From Rhodobacteraceae bacterium UBA2776 (GTDB lineage: Bacteria; Pseudomonadota; Alphaproteobacteria; Rhodobacterales; Rhodobacteraceae), in contig DEIK01000110.1 of assembly GCA_002352425.1 (NCBI GenBank), positions 1 through 10,314 on the forward strand: 10,314 nucleotides of DNA, read 5' to 3'. Positions 6,691 to 10,314 of this stretch are shown one piece after another (the first letter of the stretch is position 1; each line of letters opens with the position of its first letter). The position numbers and the translations under genes were made by a program. The notes beneath the pieces are model-generated. The model did no database searches and had not been told where the DNA came from. It saw only the letters and a program-made list of their open reading frames with translations.

Positions 6691-8016
6691 CTATTTCAAC
6701 AACGGCGACCACGCCGGATCGGACGCGCCCCCATCCGTGGTGACACGGCGCAAATTACGCCCGCTAATGTCAATAGAATAAAGCCCAACCTCGCCGCCTG
6801 CACCCGCACTTTCGCGCATAAACATAATCACACGACCATTCGGAGACCAGCTTGGGCCCTCATCCAAAAAGGAGGAGGTCAACAACTGCTCGTCCGACCC
6901 GTCAACCCGCATCACCCCGATGTGAAAACGTCCACCACTTTGTTTGGTGAATGCCACCAAATCGCCACGCGGCGACCAAACCGGTGTGCCATAGCGGCCC
7001 GTGCCAAAGCTGATACGCCGTGCTTCGCCACCATTTGCAGACATAATATACAGCTGCTGATTGCCCGATCGGTCACTTTCGAACACGATCTGTTTGCCAT
7101 CAGGCGAAAAGCTGGGCGCTGTCTCGATCGAGGGCTCGGATGTTAGGCGGACAGGCGCGCCGCTGCCAATGTCCATCCGGTAAATGTCGGTGTTGCCACC
7201 TGACGACAGCGAATATACAACCGTCTGCCCATTGGGTGAAAACCGCGGTGCGAATGACATAGTACCTGGCTGATCTGCCAAGGCACGCCGCCCGACCGAA
7301 GCCACATCCAAAACGTAAATCTTCGGAAAACCACTCTCATAAGACGTATAAAGCACCCGATCACCTGTTGGTGAAAACCGCGGTGCCAATACCAGCGACC
7401 GACTATCGGTCAAAAACTGCACATTGGCCCCGTCATAATCCATGATCGCCAGACGTTTCTTGCGCTCATTCTTAGGCCCCGTTTCCGAAACAAACACCAC
7501 ACGACTGTCAAAATACGCACCCTCACCCGTGATCCGGCTATAGGCCGCATCCGCCACCTTATGCGCCATGCGCCGCCAACTGGTTGTGGTGCCGCCAAAT
7601 TGCAGCCCATCCCCCAGCGCCGCGCCCGAGAACACATCGAATAGACGGAATTTGACAGTGACGTTGTTGCCGTTCATATTGACCGCCCCAACAATCAGCG
7701 CCTGCGCATTGATCGCTTTCCAGTCGGCATATTGCACTGGGCTGTTGAAATTCGTCACTGTCGAGATGTACGCGTCTTTTGATATTTCGCGGAACAATCC
7801 AGTGCCTGTTAAATCCTCGGCAACCACGCGGGCGATTTGGTTGGCAAACGCGCTGGCCTCGGCATTTTCCGCCACGAAAGTCGGCACCGCAAAGGGCATA
7901 GGCTCGATATTGGGATCATCCAATTCAAGGTTCAATTCAGCCAAAGCCGCCATTGGCAGGCTCATCAAAACGACTGCAGCCGCCAAAAGAAAGGCCGTAA
8001 TTCGGGACAAGATCAT
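6691..8016 (-). CDS. tolB: Tol-Pal system periplasmic protein TolB
   Basis: TolB is the periplasmic component that binds Pal and, through its N-terminus, TolA. The 441-residue protein has a signal peptide (about residues 1-26, MAALA/E), an N-terminal alpha/beta domain (about 30-160) and a C-terminal beta-propeller (about 190-440). The propeller shows repeated blade motifs: FSPTGDRVLYTS, FSPNGQTVVYS, FSPDGKQIVFES, WSPRGDLVAFT and WSPNGRVIMFM, ending SDPAWSPLLK. Length and order match the family. The ATG at 8016 overlaps the tolA stop (ATGA), and AGGAG lies 6 nt upstream inside the last tolA codons, so translation is probably coupled to tolA. Confidence 0.97.
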   Translation of the reverse strand: MILSRITAFLLAAAVVLMSLPMAALAELNLELDDPNIEPMPFAVPTFVAENAEASAFANQIARVVAEDLTGTGLFREISKDAYISTVTNFNSPVQYADWKAINAQALIVGAVNMNGNNVTVKFRLFDVFSGAALGDGLQFGGTTTSWRRMAHKVADAAYSRITGEGAYFDSRVVFVSETGPKNERKKRLAIMDYDGANVQFLTDSRSLVLAPRFSPTGDRVLYTSYESGFPKIYVLDVASVGRRALADQPGTMSFAPRFSPNGQTVVYSLSSGGNTDIYRMDIGSGAPVRLTSEPSIETAPSFSPDGKQIVFESDRSGNQQLYIMSANGGEARRISFGTGRYGTPVWSPRGDLVAFTKQSGGRFHIGVMRVDGSDEQLLTSSFLDEGPSWSPNGRVIMFMRESAGAGGEVGLYSIDISGRNLRRVTTDGGASDPAWSPLLK

Positions 8017-9110
8017 CTAAGACTCCTATTGCTAGGGTTAAAGGTAATGTTAATAATTTTCCACTGCTCGTATTTTTCAATCGGCAATTTATAGCCAGTC
8101 GCACCACAACGAATAATCGCCCGGCGCGCCGCTTCATAGGCTTGTTTGGCAGAGGCTTCACTGCCCCCCTCAAACCCCGTCATCCGGATCGAGCCCACAT
8201 TTGGTTTGCCGGTTTGCGCCATTTCGAACCGCACAACGACCTTGGTTTGCAAGGCCGCGGTGGACAAGGCCCCAACATTCCAGCACCGCCGCACATCGAC
8301 CAAAAACGCGTCCTTTTCGCCCCCAGTCATCGGCGGACCAGCCGGCGCAGTGGGTTGCGCAGCAGCTGTATCTTGCTGCGCCTCAGCCAAAGCCTCGGCA
8401 ATCGCATCGCGTGTGCTGTCCGTGGTGGCCGCGGCTGTTTCAACTGACGGCGTGGGGCGCTGTGGTCGAACCGCCGGGCGCGACGATCTGGTCGGAGCCG
8501 AACTGGGTGGCTCATCCGCTTCGGTTACAATTGCGTCGGTGGCTTCTTCCGGCGCCGTGGCTTCTTCTACTTCGCTTGGCGTCGATGTCTCTGTGTCCGG
8601 CGCCGCAACCTCCTGCACCTCTTCTGCCACCGCTGTATCAGGCGGCGGGGCCTCGACAGGTGTCGGGGCTACACGAGGGGCCGGGCGGGGCGAGGACGTT
8701 GTGGCAGGGGGGGCCAAAACCACAGGCGTATTGTCAACGGGCGGCTCAACCACTTCGGGCGGCTGTTCTACTGGATCGGGCAAAGGCGGCGGCGCTTCGA
8801 CCACATCGGGGGCAACATCCACTGGCGGCGGGGTCTCTTCAACTGGCGGAGTAGGAACTTCGGGCGGCGCCTCAACCACAGGCGGCTCGGGCGTATCTTC
8901 AATCACGGGCTGGGGTGGTGTAGGGACATCTGGCACAACATCGGGCGCGGGTTGCGGCGCACTCAACGCAGCAAATTCCTCGGACGAAATGATCGACACC
9001 TCGGCCACTTCCATCTTGTCCTCGGGCACACGCGAAAACAGCCCGCCAATCAAAGCCCAAGCCAACAGAGCACCATGCCCAATGCCTGATATATAGTGGC
9101 CCGTTGCCAT
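8013..9110 (-). CDS. tolA: TolA, inner-membrane to periplasm linker of the Tol motor
   Basis: TolA spans the periplasm and transmits the TolQR proton-driven force to TolB/Pal. The 365-residue protein has one N-terminal membrane helix (about residues 9-26) with the His-containing start MATGHYISGIGH. A long Pro/Glu/Val/Ala-rich region (about 48-260) follows, rich in PP, PPEV and PPPVD motifs. The compact C-terminal domain III (about 263-360) has RRCWNVG and AIIRCG, whose Cys276 and Cys335 could form a disulfide, and ends EKYEQWKIINITFNP. E. coli TolA has an alanine/lysine-rich helix in the middle; here it is proline-rich, as I recall for Rhodobacterales. The ATG lies 4 nt after tolR, and the stop overlaps the tolB start. 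No strong ribosome binding site is seen, consistent with coupled translation. Confidence 0.93.
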   Translation of the reverse strand: MATGHYISGIGHGALLAWALIGGLFSRVPEDKMEVAEVSIISSEEFAALSAPQPAPDVVPDVPTPPQPVIEDTPEPPVVEAPPEVPTPPVEETPPPVDVAPDVVEAPPPLPDPVEQPPEVVEPPVDNTPVVLAPPATTSSPRPAPRVAPTPVEAPPPDTAVAEEVQEVAAPDTETSTPSEVEEATAPEEATDAIVTEADEPPSSAPTRSSRPAVRPQRPTPSVETAAATTDSTRDAIAEALAEAQQDTAAAQPTAPAGPPMTGGEKDAFLVDVRRCWNVGALSTAALQTKVVVRFEMAQTGKPNVGSIRMTGFEGGSEASAKQAYEAARRAIIRCGATGYKLPIEKYEQWKIINITFNPSNRSLR

Positions 9111-9114
9111 ACGT

Positions 9115-9588
9115 TTAGCCGCCGTTACCGTCTAATGCAGGCCCACCAGACTCCGTCACCAACCCAATGTTGGAAAATCCGCCCGCATTCAGCGCGCCCA
9201 TCACCTTGGCAAAACTGTCATAGGCCAAGGTGCCATCTGCGCGCAGGAATATCATGTCGCTCTCGCGCTCGGCTGCAATCGCGCGCAATTTCGGGATCAA
9301 CTGATCCATACCAATTTCGGTTTCCTGCACCATGATCAGCCCATCCGCCGTCAGCGTGATGGTCAGCGGTTCCTCTTGCTGGCTGGGCAACGCACTGGCA
9401 GCGGTTTCCGGCAGTTTCACCGGAACCCCGACCGTCACCAAAGGCGCGGCCACCATAAAGATGATCAACAACACCAACATCACATCCACGAAAGGGGTAA
9501 TGTTGATTTCGCTCATCGCATTGGCATTGCCCCCACGCCGCCGCCGACGTCGCCGCCCGCTCTGGTTCTTTTGAATGACGCTTGCCAT
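9115..9588 (-). CDS. tolR: Tol-Pal motor protein TolR
   Basis: TolR belongs to the ExbD/TolR family and with TolQ forms the proton channel of the Tol motor in the inner membrane. The 157-residue protein has a basic cytoplasmic N-terminus with seven consecutive arginines (residues 12-18). One membrane helix (about 31-50, NITPFVDVMLVLLIIFMVAA) carries the essential proton-handling Asp35, and a periplasmic ExbD-like domain (about 51-150) includes FLRADGTLAYDSFAKVM. The ATG at 9588 is separated from the tolQ stop by one base (TGATATG), so the genes are very likely translationally coupled. The C-terminus is short and glycine-rich (DGNGG). Confidence 0.96.
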   Translation of the reverse strand: MASVIQKNQSGRRRRRRRGGNANAMSEINITPFVDVMLVLLIIFMVAAPLVTVGVPVKLPETAASALPSQQEEPLTITLTADGLIMVQETEIGMDQLIPKLRAIAAERESDMIFLRADGTLAYDSFAKVMGALNAGGFSNIGLVTESGGPALDGNGG

Positions 9589-9589
9589 A

Positions 9590-10285
9590 TCAGCTGTCCA
9601 ACTGACGGCTTAGGATCGTTGCAAATTCATCCGCAAATGCCTCGTATCCCGAAATAATCCGGTCACTGTCCGAAGACAGCTTGTTATAAAACACAACAGC
9701 CGGGATCGCGGCCAACAGGCCCAAGCCCGTTGCCAACAAAGCCTCGGCAATACCTGGCGCAACCACGGCCAGATTGGTGCTTTGCTGTTGGGCAATCTCG
9801 ATAAACGCGTTCATGATGCCCCACACGGTACCAAACAGACCAACAAACGGCGCGGTTGATCCAACGGTCGCGATAAACGACATGCCACTGTTCAACTTTT
9901 CGGATTCTTTGGCAATTGCCACATCCATAGAGCGGTCAATGCGCGCCTGAGCGCCGGCAATTAACCCGCCATCTTCGCGGTGACTACGCCGCCACTCCAT
10001 CATGCCGGCAGCAAATACTTTCTCGGCAGGTCCATCCGGTGCGGATCCGATTTTGTCGAACAATTCGTCCAACGGCTCACCGGACCAAAAATCGCGGTCA
10101 AAAACTTCGGCCTCGGCCCGCGTTCGGCGGTAGGCGATGGTTTTAGTGATAATGATCGACCATGACCAAAATGACGCCACGATCAACAGCAGCATCACCA
10201 GTTTCACTGTAAGGGTTGCACGCAAGAAAAGCGCCAAAAAGGAGAAATCAATCTCCTGCGCCATCGCAAGGGTCTCAGTTTCCAT
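9590..10285 (-). CDS. tolQ: Tol-Pal motor protein TolQ
   Basis: TolQ is the MotA/TolQ/ExbB-family subunit that surrounds TolR in the inner membrane and converts proton flow into work for TolA. The 231-residue protein has three membrane segments: about 25-47, 136-160 (IATVGSTAPFVGLFGTVWGI, the most conserved block) and 174-200 (APGIAEALLATGLGLLAAIP). The large cytoplasmic loop between the first two includes EKVFAAGMMEWRRS and GGLIAGAQARIDRSMDVAIAKE. The ATG at 10285 matches the METETLA start I recall from Rhodobacterales, with CAGGTAT just before it as a close-set ribosome binding site; an alternative ATG at 10264 would drop seven residues. Only 29 nt lie upstream in the window, so its promoter and the usual ybgC neighbour cannot be seen. 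Confidence 0.97.
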   Translation of the reverse strand: METETLAMAQEIDFSFLALFLRATLTVKLVMLLLIVASFWSWSIIITKTIAYRRTRAEAEVFDRDFWSGEPLDELFDKIGSAPDGPAEKVFAAGMMEWRRSHREDGGLIAGAQARIDRSMDVAIAKESEKLNSGMSFIATVGSTAPFVGLFGTVWGIMNAFIEIAQQQSTNLAVVAPGIAEALLATGLGLLAAIPAVVFYNKLSSDSDRIISGYEAFADEFATILSRQLDS

Positions 10286-10314
10286 ATACCTGCTCTTTTT
10301 TGTTTGGCCACTCT

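Noticed and set aside
8146..9096. A 316-codon open frame on the plus strand opposite tolA
   Set aside because: It is antisense to the proline-rich tolA. The Gly/Ser/Thr-rich translation is just the complement of Pro/Glu/Val/Ala codons, with no domain resemblance.
1..10314. Mobile element, CRISPR array, tRNA or rRNA gene, or a novel defence-like cassette
   Set aside because: I saw no transposase or integrase motifs, regularly spaced repeats or tRNA cloverleaf, and every stretch is accounted for by conserved housekeeping genes on one strand.

Overview
The window looks like a core-genome segment of an alphaproteobacterium of the order Rhodobacterales (Roseobacter/Loktanella/Octadecabacter-like). 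I judge this from the protein sequences as I remember those families (TolQ starting METETLA, FtsH starting GNARN, a proline-rich TolA) and from the gene order tolQRAB-pal-cpoB-tilS-ftsH. No database search was possible, so the taxonomic call is inference. Every gene I can support lies on the minus strand, so transcription runs from high to low coordinates.

In transcription order, the right-hand two thirds (10285 down to 5182) is the complete Tol-Pal envelope system. TolQ, TolR and TolA form the inner-membrane, proton-driven motor complex. TolB is the periplasmic propeller, Pal the outer-membrane lipoprotein, and CpoB (YbgF) the periplasmic coiled-coil/TPR partner. Junctions are tight: TGA-T-ATG between tolQ and tolR, 4 nt between tolR and tolA, an ATGA overlap between tolA and tolB, and 14 nt between pal and cpoB. 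The only sizeable gap, 154 nt between tolB and pal, carries a perfect 16-bp palindrome. tilS (tRNA-Ile lysidine synthetase) follows cpoB with a TTGA stop/start overlap, and ftsH (membrane AAA+ zinc protease) follows 83 nt later. A promoter-like sequence resembling the heat-shock sigma-32 type sits at the tilS/ftsH junction, and a strong intrinsic terminator lies just after ftsH.

Beyond that terminator (1893 to 1136) is a broken gene for a trans-aconitate 2-methyltransferase-like (Tam) SAM-dependent methyltransferase. It has no start codon, an in-frame TGA where the family has Trp, and a clean one-base frameshift in mid-gene. The ftsH terminator hairpin occupies the codons that still read as the Tam N-terminus, which is the most unusual thing in the window. 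Next comes a small MOSC-domain protein, and then the first 131 codons of fhs (formate-tetrahydrofolate ligase), which runs off the left edge.

I found no mobile element, CRISPR array, RNA gene or unknown defence-like system. This is an ordinary conserved chromosomal region. The points worth a second look are the decayed methyltransferase with its overlapping terminator, some regulatory-looking sites, and start-codon choices. No gene-free stretch exceeds 300 bases.
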